Shown piece after piece: positions 32,328-41,253 of a DNA stretch of 64,000 nt (the stretch's first letter is position 1; every line of letters starts with the position of its first letter). The DNA comes from an uncultured Roseburia sp. GTDB lineage: Bacteria > Bacillota > Clostridia > Lachnospirales > Lachnospiraceae. The stretch covers positions 5,463 to 69,462 of the forward strand of contig URJS01000004.1 of assembly GCA_900548205.1 (NCBI GenBank), given 5' to 3'. Both the position numbers and the translations under genes were made by a program. The notes under the pieces were generated by a model, which was not told where the DNA came from, did no database searches, and saw nothing but the letters and a program-made list of their open reading frames with translations.

Positions 32328-35300
32328 GTGCGGACATTCACAGAACCCATGAAGGGGTTAAGGGAAATCTGTGACCTTGAGGAGGCGCTGCCAAGGCTGG
32401 CAGGCGTGGCTCAGATTTCGGGCTGCATTGATGCGGCAAAACCACATATGATGTACAGCATTCACAATGGTTCGGGCAGCCGGATCATTGTGACGTTTCA
32501 TGAGCAAAAAGCGAGAGAGCTCTGGGAGGAATACCGCTTTTTTGATCAGAAGGCGGTGTATTATCCGGCGAAGGATATTTTGTTTTATCAGTCGGACATC
32601 CGCGGCAATGTGCTGACGGCAGAGCGGATCAATGCGCTGAAGCGGATTGCCGAGGAAAAGGAATGTACCGTCATCACAACGTTTGACGGACTGATGAACC
32701 CGATGCCAAGCCCCGAAAAGTTTATTCAGGCGGTGCGAAAAATCGCGGTGGGTGATCGTCTGGACATGGAGGAGCTGACAAAACATCTGGCGGAGCTTGG
32801 CTACGAGAAAAATTATCAGGCGCAGACGCAGGGGGAATTTTCCGTGCGCGGCGGCATTATTGATATTTTTCCGCTGACGGAGGAGAATCCGGTCCGCATC
32901 GAGCTGTGGGATGATGAGGTCGATTCGATCCGCTCGTTTGACGCGGAAAGCCAGCGTTCGATTGAAAATTTAGAGGAAGTGTATATCTACCCGGCGTGCG
33001 AGCTTGTGCTTACGGAGGAGGAGCGCAAGGAGGGAATTGCGCGCATCCAAAAGGAGGCGAAGAAGGTTTCCGATCAGCTGCACGGGGAGATGAAAACAGA
33101 GGAGGCACACCGCGTGCGGGCAGCTGCAGAGCAGCTTGCCGAGGAGGCGTGCGAGCTTGGAGTCAGCGAAGGGCTTGACGCATATCTGTCTTATTTCTGC
33201 GAGGAGCGTGCGTCGCTGCTCGACTATTTTGACGTCGAAAATACGCTGGTTTTTCTGGATGAGACCCCAAGAGCCATTGAGAGGGGCATGGCGACAGAGA
33301 CAGAGTTTTCCGAGAGCATGAAGCAGCGCATGGAAAAGGGCTATATTCTGCCGGGGCAGATGCGGGAGCTTTTTACTTGTAAGGAGATACTGGCAAAGCT
33401 GGAGCGGCGCAAATGTATTTCCTTGGTTGCGCTTGAGACGAAAAATCCGCATCTTGAGCTGAAGGAGCGATTCCAGCTTCAGACAAAGACAGTGAACCCG
33501 TTCAACAACAGCTTTGAACTGCTGGTGAAGGATTTGGCGCGCTATAAAAAGAACGGGTATGGCGTCGTCCTGCTCTCCGGTTCGCGCACAAGAGCGAAGC
33601 GTCTCGCAGAGGATCTGATGGACGAGGGGTTAAACGCTTTTTACAGTGAGAGCTTTGCGCAGGCGGTGAAGCCGGGAGAGATCATGACCGGCTATGGAAA
33701 GATCAAGAAAGGCTATGAATATCCGCTCATCCGGTTTGTCGTAATATCTGAGAGTGATATTTTCGGCGGAGAGAAGAAAAAAAAGAAGCGCCGGCGCATC
33801 TACGAGGGAGAGAAGATCGCGGGCTTTACGGACTTAAGCATCGGCGATTATGTCGTGCATGAGAGTCATGGGCTTGGCATTTACCGAGGGATCGAAAAGA
33901 TCGAGGTGGATAAGACCGAGAAGGATTATCTTAAGATTGAGTACGCCGGAGGCGGCAATCTTTATATTCTGGCGACACAGCTGGAGCTGATCCAAAAATA
34001 CGCGGGCGCGGACGCCAAAAAGCCGAAGCTTAACAAGCTGGGCGGGCAGGAATGGAATAAAACAAAGTCGAGGGTGCGCGGCGCGGTAAAGGAGATCGCC
34101 GAGGATCTGGTAAAGCTTTATGCGGCACGGCAGAGTGAGAGCGGCTTTGCATACGGACCGGATACCGTCTGGCAGAGGGAGTTTGAGGAAATGTTCCCAT
34201 TTGAGGAGACGGAGGATCAGGACCTTGCGATCGCGGCGACAAAGGCGGATATGGAGAGCACAAAGATCATGGATCGTCTGATCTGCGGGGATGTCGGATA
34301 CGGCAAGACGGAGATCGCGATCCGCGCGGCTTTCAAGGCGGTGCAGGACGGCAAGCAGGTGGCGTTTCTTGTGCCGACAACGATTCTGGCGCAGCAGCAT
34401 TATAATAACTTTGCAAGCAGGATGAAGGATTTTCCGGTCAACGTCGATCTGCTCTGCCGCTTCCGAAGCGCTGCGGAGCAGAAGAAAACGCTGGAAAATC
34501 TGAAGAAGGGTCAGGTCGATATTATTGTCGGAACGCATCGTCTGCTGTCAAAGGACGTGGTGTATAAGGACTTAGGACTTTTGATGATTGATGAGGAGCA
34601 GCGGTTTGGCGTCGCGCACAAGGAGAAGCTGAAGCAGTTAAAGACGAATATCGATGTGCTCACGCTCACGGCGACACCGATTCCGCGCACGCTTCACATG
34701 AGCCTGATCGGCATCCGGGATATGAGTGTGCTGGAGGAACCTCCGATGGATCGTCTTCCGATCCAGACCTATGTCATGGAATATAATGAGGAGCTTGTGC
34801 GCGAGGCGATTTCCAGAGAGCTTTTCCGCGGCGGGCAGGCGTATTATGTATATAACCGTGTACGGGAGATCGCGGATGTGGCGGCAAAGATCGCGGAGCT
34901 TGTGCCGGAGGCGGGCGTGGCTTATGCACATGGGCAGATGAAGGAGAGCGAGCTGGAAAATATTATGTACCGTTTCATTAATGGAGAGATCGATGTGCTC
35001 GTTTCCACGACGATTATTGAGACGGGACTTGACATTTCAAACGTCAATACAATGATCATTCACGACGCCGATAATATGGGGCTTTCCCAGCTTTATCAGC
35101 TGCGTGGGCGCGTGGGGCGCTCCAACCGCACGGCGTATGCGTTTTTGATGTATAAGCGCGACAAAATGCTCAAGGAGATCGCGGAGAAGCGTCTCGCGGC
35201 GATCAAGGAGTATACGGAGCTTGGCAGCGGCTTTAAGATCGCTATGCGTGATCTGGAAATCCGCGGTGCAGGAAATCTGCTCGGGGCAAAGCAGCACGGG

Positions 35301-35873
35301 CACATGGAGGCGGTCGGCTACGACCTGTACTGTAAGATGTTAAACGAGGCGGTCAAGGAGGCAAAAGGAATTTCTGTCGCAGCGCATTTTGACACCTCGA
35401 TCGACATCGTGATAGACGCCTATATCCCGATGGGCTATATTCCCAATGAGTTCCAGAAGCTTGACATCTACAAGCGCATTGCGGACATTGAGACCATGGA
35501 TGAGGTTGATGAGATGTTAGAGGAGCTGATCGACCGGTTTGGCGACCCGCCGAAGTCCGTGGAGAACCTGCTCTATATTGCAAAGATCAAGTCGCTGGCG
35601 CACCGCGTTTATTTCACCGAGGTATCGCAGAAGGTGGAGACGCTCAAATTTACCCTTTATGAAAAGGCGGAGATTGATGTGGTGAAAATACCGGAATTTG
35701 TGGCGGGCTTTGGGCAGAAGGTCCGTTTTATGGCAGACGCCAAGGCGCCGTATTTCACCTATTTCTTAAAGCAGAACACGCGGGAAAAAAATGTCGGCGT
35801 AAAAGAGATACTCGAGGAGTTTTTAGAGGCGGCGCAGGGATTGTTGCCCGTACCAAAGACGCATGGAGTGTGA
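32328..35873 (+). CDS. mfd: Transcription-repair coupling factor Mfd
   Basis: Removes RNA polymerase stalled at lesions and recruits UvrA. Order seen: UvrB-homology part (about 1-330), RNA-polymerase-interaction domain (about 500-570, GDYVVHESHGLGIYRGI), RecG-like translocase with Walker A GDVGYGKTEI near 660 and the DEEQ box (MIDEEQRFGVAHK) near 750, and a C-terminal TRCF domain. 1181 residues is full length. GTG start with GGAGGG 5-6 nt upstream. Confidence 0.98.
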   Translation: MRTFTEPMKGLREICDLEEALPRLAGVAQISGCIDAAKPHMMYSIHNGSGSRIIVTFHEQKARELWEEYRFFDQKAVYYPAKDILFYQSDIRGNVLTAERINALKRIAEEKECTVITTFDGLMNPMPSPEKFIQAVRKIAVGDRLDMEELTKHLAELGYEKNYQAQTQGEFSVRGGIIDIFPLTEENPVRIELWDDEVDSIRSFDAESQRSIENLEEVYIYPACELVLTEEERKEGIARIQKEAKKVSDQLHGEMKTEEAHRVRAAAEQLAEEACELGVSEGLDAYLSYFCEERASLLDYFDVENTLVFLDETPRAIERGMATETEFSESMKQRMEKGYILPGQMRELFTCKEILAKLERRKCISLVALETKNPHLELKERFQLQTKTVNPFNNSFELLVKDLARYKKNGYGVVLLSGSRTRAKRLAEDLMDEGLNAFYSESFAQAVKPGEIMTGYGKIKKGYEYPLIRFVVISESDIFGGEKKKKKRRRIYEGEKIAGFTDLSIGDYVVHESHGLGIYRGIEKIEVDKTEKDYLKIEYAGGGNLYILATQLELIQKYAGADAKKPKLNKLGGQEWNKTKSRVRGAVKEIAEDLVKLYAARQSESGFAYGPDTVWQREFEEMFPFEETEDQDLAIAATKADMESTKIMDRLICGDVGYGKTEIAIRAAFKAVQDGKQVAFLVPTTILAQQHYNNFASRMKDFPVNVDLLCRFRSAAEQKKTLENLKKGQVDIIVGTHRLLSKDVVYKDLGLLMIDEEQRFGVAHKEKLKQLKTNIDVLTLTATPIPRTLHMSLIGIRDMSVLEEPPMDRLPIQTYVMEYNEELVREAISRELFRGGQAYYVYNRVREIADVAAKIAELVPEAGVAYAHGQMKESELENIMYRFINGEIDVLVSTTIIETGLDISNVNTMIIHDADNMGLSQLYQLRGRVGRSNRTAYAFLMYKRDKMLKEIAEKRLAAIKEYTELGSGFKIAMRDLEIRGAGNLLGAKQHGHMEAVGYDLYCKMLNEAVKEAKGISVAAHFDTSIDIVIDAYIPMGYIPNEFQKLDIYKRIADIETMDEVDEMLEELIDRFGDPPKSVENLLYIAKIKSLAHRVYFTEVSQKVETLKFTLYEKAEIDVVKIPEFVAGFGQKVRFMADAKAPYFTYFLKQNTREKNVGVKEILEEFLEAAQGLLPVPKTHGV

Positions 35874-35890
35874 AAAAATCATGAAATATA

Positions 35891-35919
35891 TTGCGGCTTT
35901 TTGCAAAAGGCACTATAAT
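35891..35919 (+). promoter_or_regulatory. Promoter of the PrsA-like gene
   Basis: TTGCGG (35891-35896) and TATAAT (35914-35919) with 17 nt between them. Confidence 0.75.
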
Positions 35920-35970
35920 AAGGCGGTAGCTGTCCAAAAGTGAGAAGGGACGGCAAAAGGGAGGCAAACC

Positions 35971-37029
35971 ATGAGAAAAACAAAATTGACTGCATTGTTG
36001 CTTGGCGGAGTCATCGCGGCATCCGCTTTGGCAGGATGCGGCAGTATCGATAAAAATGAGGTGGCAGCAGTCTTTGACGGACAGGAAATTACGCTGGGAC
36101 TGCCTAATTTCGCAGCCCGTCTGCAGCAGGCGCAGGATGATGACCTTTATGCGTATTATTTTGGCGGAAGTGTGTGGGAGAGCGACTTGACAGGCACGGG
36201 CGTAACCGCAGAGGAGGAAGTCAAGAACACAGTCATGGACAATCTGTTTGCGATGTACACGCTGGAGGCGCATATGGAGGAGTATGGCGTTGAGCTCTCC
36301 GGCCAGGAGCAGGAAAAAATTGATGACGCAGCCGCGTCATTTCTTGCCTCAAACAGCAAGGAAGCGCTTGACGAGCTTGGCGCGGACAAGGAGATCGTGC
36401 AGGAATATCTGCGGCTTTTGACGATTCAGCGGAAGATGCATCAGGCGATCATTGCGGATGTGGATACGAATGTCAGCGACGAGGAGGCGAATACAAGCGC
36501 CTATAGCTATGTACGGGTTTCCAAGACGACCTACACCGATGAGGAGGGAAAGTCCGTCGAGTATACCGATGAGGAATTAAAGGAGCTTGCAAAAACGGTG
36601 GAGAGCTTTGCGGCGGAGGCGAAGGAGAGTAGTCTGGAGGACGCCGCAGCAGCGCATTCCTATACGGTCAGCAAGGGAACGTTTACAGCTGACGATGAGA
36701 TTTTAGATGAAGCGGTCCTCACCGCGTTAAAGGGCTTGGAGGAGGGCGCATCGTCTGATGTGATCGACACAGAGGATGCGTACTATGTCGTACGTCTGGA
36801 TGCAAAGACGGATCAGGCGGCAACAGAAGCCGCAAAGGCAGGGATCATCAGTGAGCGTCAGACGAAGCTTTATGAGGATACGCTGTCCGGATGGCAGGAA
36901 TCCCATACATGGGAGATAAAAAAGAGCGTATGGAAGAAGGTTAAGTTTGACAGGGGCTTTACAACCATAGAGCCGGCAACAGAAGAAACAGAGCCGGTGA
37001 CAGAACAAGCAGAAGCAACGGAACAGTAA
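35971..37029 (+). CDS. PrsA/SurA-like lipoprotein foldase (peptidyl-prolyl isomerase)
   Basis: Predicted membrane-anchored folding helper for exported proteins. The signal peptide ends ASALAG-C23. A SurA-N-like helical chaperone part (about 25-170) precedes a parvulin-type region (about 180-300, including ASSDVIDTEDAYYVVRLDAK). The tail is Glu/Thr-rich. The usual parvulin start F(A)xxAKExS is partly visible as ESFAAEAKESS. AGGGAGG lies before the ATG. Isomerase activity is inferred, not certain. Confidence 0.85.
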   Translation: MRKTKLTALLLGGVIAASALAGCGSIDKNEVAAVFDGQEITLGLPNFAARLQQAQDDDLYAYYFGGSVWESDLTGTGVTAEEEVKNTVMDNLFAMYTLEAHMEEYGVELSGQEQEKIDDAAASFLASNSKEALDELGADKEIVQEYLRLLTIQRKMHQAIIADVDTNVSDEEANTSAYSYVRVSKTTYTDEEGKSVEYTDEELKELAKTVESFAAEAKESSLEDAAAAHSYTVSKGTFTADDEILDEAVLTALKGLEEGASSDVIDTEDAYYVVRLDAKTDQAATEAAKAGIISERQTKLYEDTLSGWQESHTWEIKKSVWKKVKFDRGFTTIEPATEETEPVTEQAEATEQ

Positions 37030-37035
37030 GAGCGG

Positions 37036-37071
37036 CTGCCGCACCCGAGGTTTTCGGATGCGGCAGTGTTT
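37036..37071 (+). terminator. Terminator after the PrsA-like gene
   Basis: CTGCCGCA/TGCGGCAG with an inner CCGA/TCGG stem, then GTTTTG. Confidence 0.8.
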
Positions 37072-37080
37072 TGCTTTAAT

Positions 37081-37117
37081 GGAACTGTGTCGCAGTTGCG
37101 GCCCGCCGCAGGCGGAG
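37081..37117 (+). repeat. R2 repeat, copy B (3' half only)
   Basis: GAACTGTGTCGCAG to GGCGGAG, 36 nt from GAACTG to the end as in both full copies, with a perfect CCGCC-GCA-GGCGG hairpin. The 5' 46 nt are missing. Confidence 0.8.
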
Positions 37118-37190
37118 AATCTCGCTTGCGATTTCGGGCGAGGTATGCTATCCTAAAAAGAGTTGCAGAAGAATACCGGAGAAGGAAAAG

Positions 37191-37688
37191 ATGAAAGAAA
37201 ATATTGTGTTGATCGGTATGCCGGGGGTGGGAAAAAGCACCATCGGCGTTGTGCTTGCAAAGATGATGGGGTATCGGTTTATCGATGCAGATTTAATGAT
37301 ACAGGAGCAGGAGGGCAAACTCCTGTGCGAGATTATTAAGGAGCAGGGAACAGAGGGGTTTCTTGCGGTGGAGAACCGCGTCAACAGCAGCATCCGGGCA
37401 AGGCGTGCGGTGATTGCAACAGGCGGAAGCGTCGTATACGGCGCGGAGGCGATGAGGCACTTAAAGGAAATCGGGACAGTCGTCTACCTAAAGCTCCCGT
37501 TTGCGGAGCTTTCGCAGAGACTTTCGGATATTAAGGGGAGAGGTGTTGTTTTAAAGAAGGGACAAACGCTTCTTACATTATACGAGGAGCGCGTGCCTCT
37601 TTATGAGCGGTATGCGGATTTTACTGTAGATGAGCATTGTCTGAATGTAGAGCAGACGATCGAGAAGATCATGGAGTTATTTCAATGA
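37191..37688 (+). CDS. aroK: Shikimate kinase family protein
   Basis: P-loop kinase of 165 residues: Walker A GMPGVGKST (9-17), shikimate-contact D near FIDADLMIQEQEG, and a GGSVVYG loop near 80. RVPLYERYADFTV supplies the conserved C-terminal Arg. Assigned to aromatic amino acid synthesis, although no other aro gene is nearby, and the family includes kinases of other small alcohols. Overlaps the M23 peptidase gene by 4 nt (ATGA). Confidence 0.85.
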   Translation: MKENIVLIGMPGVGKSTIGVVLAKMMGYRFIDADLMIQEQEGKLLCEIIKEQGTEGFLAVENRVNSSIRARRAVIATGGSVVYGAEAMRHLKEIGTVVYLKLPFAELSQRLSDIKGRGVVLKKGQTLLTLYEERVPLYERYADFTVDEHCLNVEQTIEKIMELFQ

Positions 37689-39241
37689 AAAAGATAGAGT
37701 TTACAAAAAAGGCGAAGATTCAGGCTTCTGTTGTCGGAGCGGGATTTTTGTGCCTGCTGGCAGCCTCTGCGATGCAGCAGGTTGGTATCGGACAGGCGTA
37801 TCAGACAGTGACGTTAAAAGGCACGCCGGTCGGCAGTGTGGCGGAGAATACGGATGTAAAGGAGCTCTTGCAGGAGGCAAGGCGTGAGGTCTCGCTTGAG
37901 ACGGGAGAGCGCCTGAGTCTGGAGCTTGATTGCGTGATTGAAAAAAGCCGCGGTCTGTTTGAGCAGTTTCTTTCCGAGAGCGAATTAAAAGAAGCGTTTA
38001 AGGGCATGATAAGGGAAACGAACGCACAGGGACTCCAGCGTGCGTATACGGTTGCCATTGACGGCTATCGGGCGAATTTTCTGACGCTTGCCGATGTGGA
38101 GACTTTCTTAAATCGTGTGAAGGCGCCCTTGGATGAAACGGGACAGTATCAGACGACGCTCTCGGCAACCGATTCCCATATCAAGGGGATCATGAGCGCG
38201 GCTTTGTCGGAAACGGAGCCGGAACAAAATGTCGAGGTCATTCCGGAGGAAACACTTGCCAACGGGGTAAGCTCCGGCGCGCAGGCAGACGTTACCTATG
38301 CGATGCAGTATGCGATGGAAAATCCTTCCGCGGGAGGCTATGAGACCGGTATCCTTGATCTGGAATTTGTGGAAAAGGTAGAGGTTTACGAGAATTTTAT
38401 CAAGCCCGAGGAGCTTTCCGATATGGAGGAAGCGGTCGTTGAGGTAACAAAACAAAAGGAATCGAATAAAATATATGTAGTACAGAGCGGAGACTGTCTT
38501 TCTGTCATTGCGATGGATCATGATACGACTGTTTCCTCTATCGTGGCGTTAAACGGACTTTCGAGCGCAGACGAGATGATACGCGACGGACAGGAGCTGA
38601 TCATTGCAATTCCTGAGCCGGAATTACAGCTTCGCCTGACAATGGGGGAGGTGTATGAGGAGGATTATACCGCAGAGCCTGTCATCATAAAGAATGATTC
38701 CTGGTACACGACGGAGGAGGTTGTGCACGAGGAGGGAAGCGTCGGTCATCGCGAGCGCAATGATATTGTCGTATATCAAAACGGAATGGAAGTCAGCCGT
38801 GAGATTGTACATGAGAATATCATAACGGAATCAAAGGCGGCAGTTATCGAGCAGGGAACGGTGGTTCCGCCGACCTATATCAAGCCGCTTGCCGGCGGCA
38901 GATTTACTTCGGGCTTCGGACGGCGCTGGGGACGTATGCACAAGGGAACGGACTGGGCGTGTCCGGTAGGTACGACCGTCTATGCATCCTGTGCGGGAAC
39001 CGTCATTCAGGCGTCCTACAGCGGCGGATATGGAAACTGTGTGGTCATCAGTCACGCGGACGGACGGACGACGCGCTATGCGCACAACAGTAAATTGCTG
39101 GTAAAAACAGGGCAGCATGTAGAGCAGGGCGAGGCGGTCGCATTGAGTGGAAATACGGGGCGTTCTACGGGACCGCATGTACATTTTGAGTTATATGTCA
39201 ACGGTTCTGCCGTAGATCCGCTGGACTACATCAGCTATTAA
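37685..39241 (+). CDS. Cell-wall M23 endopeptidase with LysM and G5 domains
   Basis: Predicted peptidoglycan hydrolase outside the cell. An N-terminal membrane helix (about 15-32) leads to a helical region, then LysM (about 259-308, YVVQSGDCLSVIA), G5 (about 317-392, NDIVVYQNGMEVSREIV) and an M23 LytM-type domain (about 403-515) with zinc ligands in HKGTDW and HVHFEL and GFGRRWG at its start. ATG 37685 overlaps the aroK stop. 518 residues. Such proteins act in division, spore or wall turnover. Confidence 0.93.
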   Translation: MKKIEFTKKAKIQASVVGAGFLCLLAASAMQQVGIGQAYQTVTLKGTPVGSVAENTDVKELLQEARREVSLETGERLSLELDCVIEKSRGLFEQFLSESELKEAFKGMIRETNAQGLQRAYTVAIDGYRANFLTLADVETFLNRVKAPLDETGQYQTTLSATDSHIKGIMSAALSETEPEQNVEVIPEETLANGVSSGAQADVTYAMQYAMENPSAGGYETGILDLEFVEKVEVYENFIKPEELSDMEEAVVEVTKQKESNKIYVVQSGDCLSVIAMDHDTTVSSIVALNGLSSADEMIRDGQELIIAIPEPELQLRLTMGEVYEEDYTAEPVIIKNDSWYTTEEVVHEEGSVGHRERNDIVVYQNGMEVSREIVHENIITESKAAVIEQGTVVPPTYIKPLAGGRFTSGFGRRWGRMHKGTDWACPVGTTVYASCAGTVIQASYSGGYGNCVVISHADGRTTRYAHNSKLLVKTGQHVEQGEAVALSGNTGRSTGPHVHFELYVNGSAVDPLDYISY

Positions 39242-39277
39242 GAGAGGATACCGTCATTTGTGGTATGAAAGAATTCC

Positions 39278-39307
39278 TTGACAAATACAGAGAATGGCTA
39301 CTATAAT
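39278..39307 (+). promoter_or_regulatory. Promoter of murA
   Basis: TTGACA (39278-39283) and TATAAT (39302-39307) with an 18-nt spacer. Confidence 0.85.
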
Positions 39308-39344
39308 TACATGTTTGTATGAAGGTTATTCATAGAGGTGTGAT

Positions 39345-40637
39345 ATGGAACAGTATATAATTAAAGGCGGCAATCCGTTAGTTGGAGAGGTGGAGATCGG
39401 CGGTGCAAAAAATGCAGCGCTTGCGATCCTCTCCGCGGCAGTGATGACGGATGAGACGGTTACGATAGATAATCTTCCGAATGTGAGGGACATTAATGTT
39501 CTGCTGAATGCGATCCAGGAGATCGGTGCGCGTGTGGAGCGAATTGATACCCATACAGTAAGGATCAACGGCTCATTTATCCGTGATCTGAATGTAGATA
39601 ATGAGTTTATCCGTAAGATACGCGCTTCCTATTATCTGATAGGGGCGCTTCTTGGAAAATATAAAAGAGCAGAGGTGGCGCTTCCGGGAGGCTGTGATAT
39701 TGGAAGCCGCCCGATCGACCTGCATATGAAGGGCTTCCGTGCACTCGGTGCAAATGTTGACATCAAATACGGACTTGTGATGGCTTCCGCTGACAAACTG
39801 GTTGGTACGCATATTTATCTTGATAAGGTTTCTGTGGGAGCAACGATCAATATCATGATGGCGGCGTCCTTAGCAGAGGGCAAGACGATTATTGAGAATG
39901 CAGCCAAAGAGCCGCATGTTGTAGACGTTGCGAATTTCTTAAGCAGCATGGGCGCGAAGATCCGCGGCGCCGGAACGGATGTCATCCGCATCATAGGCGT
40001 TGAGAAGCTGCATAAGACGGAGTATTCGATTATTCCGGATCAGATTGAAGCCGGAACCTTTATGCTGGCAGCGGCTGCGACAAAGGGCGATGTGATGATC
40101 AAAAATGTCATTCCAAAGCATCTGGAGGCGATCAGCGCGAAGCTGCTGGAGATTGGCTGTGAGGTGGAGGAGTTTGACGATGCGGTGCGCGTTGTTGCGT
40201 CGAAGCTTTTGCATCACACACAGGTTACGACGCTGCCGTATCCCGGATTTCCGACTGATATGCAGCCGCAGATGGCGGTTGTGCTTGGAATCTCCGAGGG
40301 GACCAGCACGGTGACGGAGAGTATTTTTGAAAATCGTTTTAAGTATGTCGATGAGCTGACGCGTATGGGCGCGAGCATCAAGGTGGAGAGTAATATTGCG
40401 ATCATCAGCGGTGTGGAGCAGTACACGGGAGCGCGTGTCAACGCACCGGATCTGCGTGCGGGAGCAGCGCTTGTCATTGCAGGACTTGCGGCTGAGGGCA
40501 TCACGGTGGTAGACGATATTTACTATATCGAGCGCGGCTATGAGGAATTTGAGAAGAAGCTGTCTGCGCTTGGCGCTTTGATCGAGAAGGTATCGACAGA
40601 GAAGGAGATCCAGAAGTTTACGTTAAAGGTTTCCTGA
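39345..40637 (+). CDS. murA: UDP-N-acetylglucosamine 1-carboxyvinyltransferase
   Basis: First committed step of peptidoglycan synthesis; fosfomycin target. The active-site Cys (C117) is in LPGGCDIGSRPIDLH, and the start GGNPLVGEVEIGGAKNAAL holds the catalytic Lys-Asn pair. Two inside-out barrels over 430 residues. The Cys is intact, so fosfomycin sensitivity at the target is expected. GAGGTGTGAT precedes the ATG. Confidence 0.97.
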   Translation: MEQYIIKGGNPLVGEVEIGGAKNAALAILSAAVMTDETVTIDNLPNVRDINVLLNAIQEIGARVERIDTHTVRINGSFIRDLNVDNEFIRKIRASYYLIGALLGKYKRAEVALPGGCDIGSRPIDLHMKGFRALGANVDIKYGLVMASADKLVGTHIYLDKVSVGATINIMMAASLAEGKTIIENAAKEPHVVDVANFLSSMGAKIRGAGTDVIRIIGVEKLHKTEYSIIPDQIEAGTFMLAAAATKGDVMIKNVIPKHLEAISAKLLEIGCEVEEFDDAVRVVASKLLHHTQVTTLPYPGFPTDMQPQMAVVLGISEGTSTVTESIFENRFKYVDELTRMGASIKVESNIAIISGVEQYTGARVNAPDLRAGAALVIAGLAAEGITVVDDIYYIERGYEEFEKKLSALGALIEKVSTEKEIQKFTLKVS

Positions 40638-40710
40638 GAAAATAAAAGGGCAGGGGTTCTCGTGTCTTTTGGAGGAGGCGTGAGAATCCCGCAAGCAAGA
40701 TTGTTTGTTT
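40638..40710. other. Hairpin after murA
   Basis: GGGGTTCTC (40655 region) pairs with GAGAATCCC (about 40683-40691). There is no T-run, so it is a weak terminator or a 3' stabiliser. Two tandem R1 units follow. Confidence 0.4.
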
Positions 40711-40786
40711 GACATAAGGGCAGCCCGCGAAGCGTGCTGCTTGTTGTTGATATAAGAGTGGCTCGCGAAGCGTGCTGCTTGTTGTT
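40711..40786 (+). repeat. R1 repeat, copies c1 and c2 (tandem pair)
   Basis: Two 38-nt units, 40711-40748 and 40749-40786, both ending CTTGTTGTT. Unit c1 reads GGGCAGCCCGC-GAA-GCGTGCTGCTT and c2 GAGTGGCTCGC-GAA-GCGTGCTGCTT; the changes at stem positions 4 and 5 turn wobble pairs into C-G and A-T. Confidence 0.92.
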
Positions 40787-40823
40787 TTTATGGGGAAATC
40801 TCGTGCGGGAACAGAGAAAGGAC

Positions 40824-40852
40824 TTGACAGATCAGGGAAACGGGTGTATCGT
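40824..40852 (+). promoter_or_regulatory. Promoter of the SAM riboswitch-metK unit
   Basis: TTGACA (40824-40829) and TATCGT (40847-40852) with 17 nt between. Confidence 0.75.
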
Positions 40853-40892
40853 AACACCATAGATTTGAAAATTCAATATTGTGCAAAATTTT

Positions 40893-41090
40893 CTTATTCA
40901 GAGTGATGGAGATACATAGGATCGATGAAGTCACGGCAACCCCAATACGGAAGGTGCCAGCCTGAGCGAGCAAATGCTGTTATAGCCATGAACCGCAGCA
41001 GCGGAAGGTGGCTGCAATAGTTCGAACAATAAGAGGATTTGATTATCTATCGTTGTCATATCCGCTTGTGTTCCGCAAGTGGATTTTTTT
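40893..41090 (+). ncRNA. SAM-I (S-box) riboswitch with terminator
   Basis: P1 is CTTATT (40893) paired with AATAAG (41028-41033). The core GATGAAGTCACGGCAACC and GAAGGTGCCA follow the S-box consensus. A terminator stem ATCCGCTTG/CAAGTGGAT with seven T lies at 41060-41090. High S-adenosylmethionine should stop transcription before metK. Confidence 0.93.
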
Positions 41091-41113
41091 GCTTAAGGGA
41101 AGGAAGGAGATTC

Positions 41114-41195
41114 CCCTATCAAGCAATCCACCTTCGGGGGATCGCACTGCGTTGGAGAGGAACTGTTTCGCAGATGCGATCCGTTGTAGGCGGAG
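41114..41195 (+). repeat. R2 repeat, copy C (82 nt)
   Basis: Starts CCCTATCAAGCAATC, contains CGGGGGATCGCACTGCG and ends GTAGGCGGAG. Same length as copy A (16449-16530) with ungapped alignment. It sits between the riboswitch terminator and the metK start. Confidence 0.88.
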
Positions 41196-41253
41196 AGTTT
41201 CTTCAATAAAAAAGGCAGTTCGGTTATTTTATTACGAAAGGAAGAAAGGTGTT

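Noticed and set aside
40711..40786. CRISPR-like array at the tandem R1 pair
   Set aside because: Two adjacent units without spacers and no cas gene; copies elsewhere show it is a dispersed repeat.
41008..41253. Upstream extension of metK
   Set aside because: It would translate part of the riboswitch, its terminator and an R2 repeat; family homology starts at 41254.
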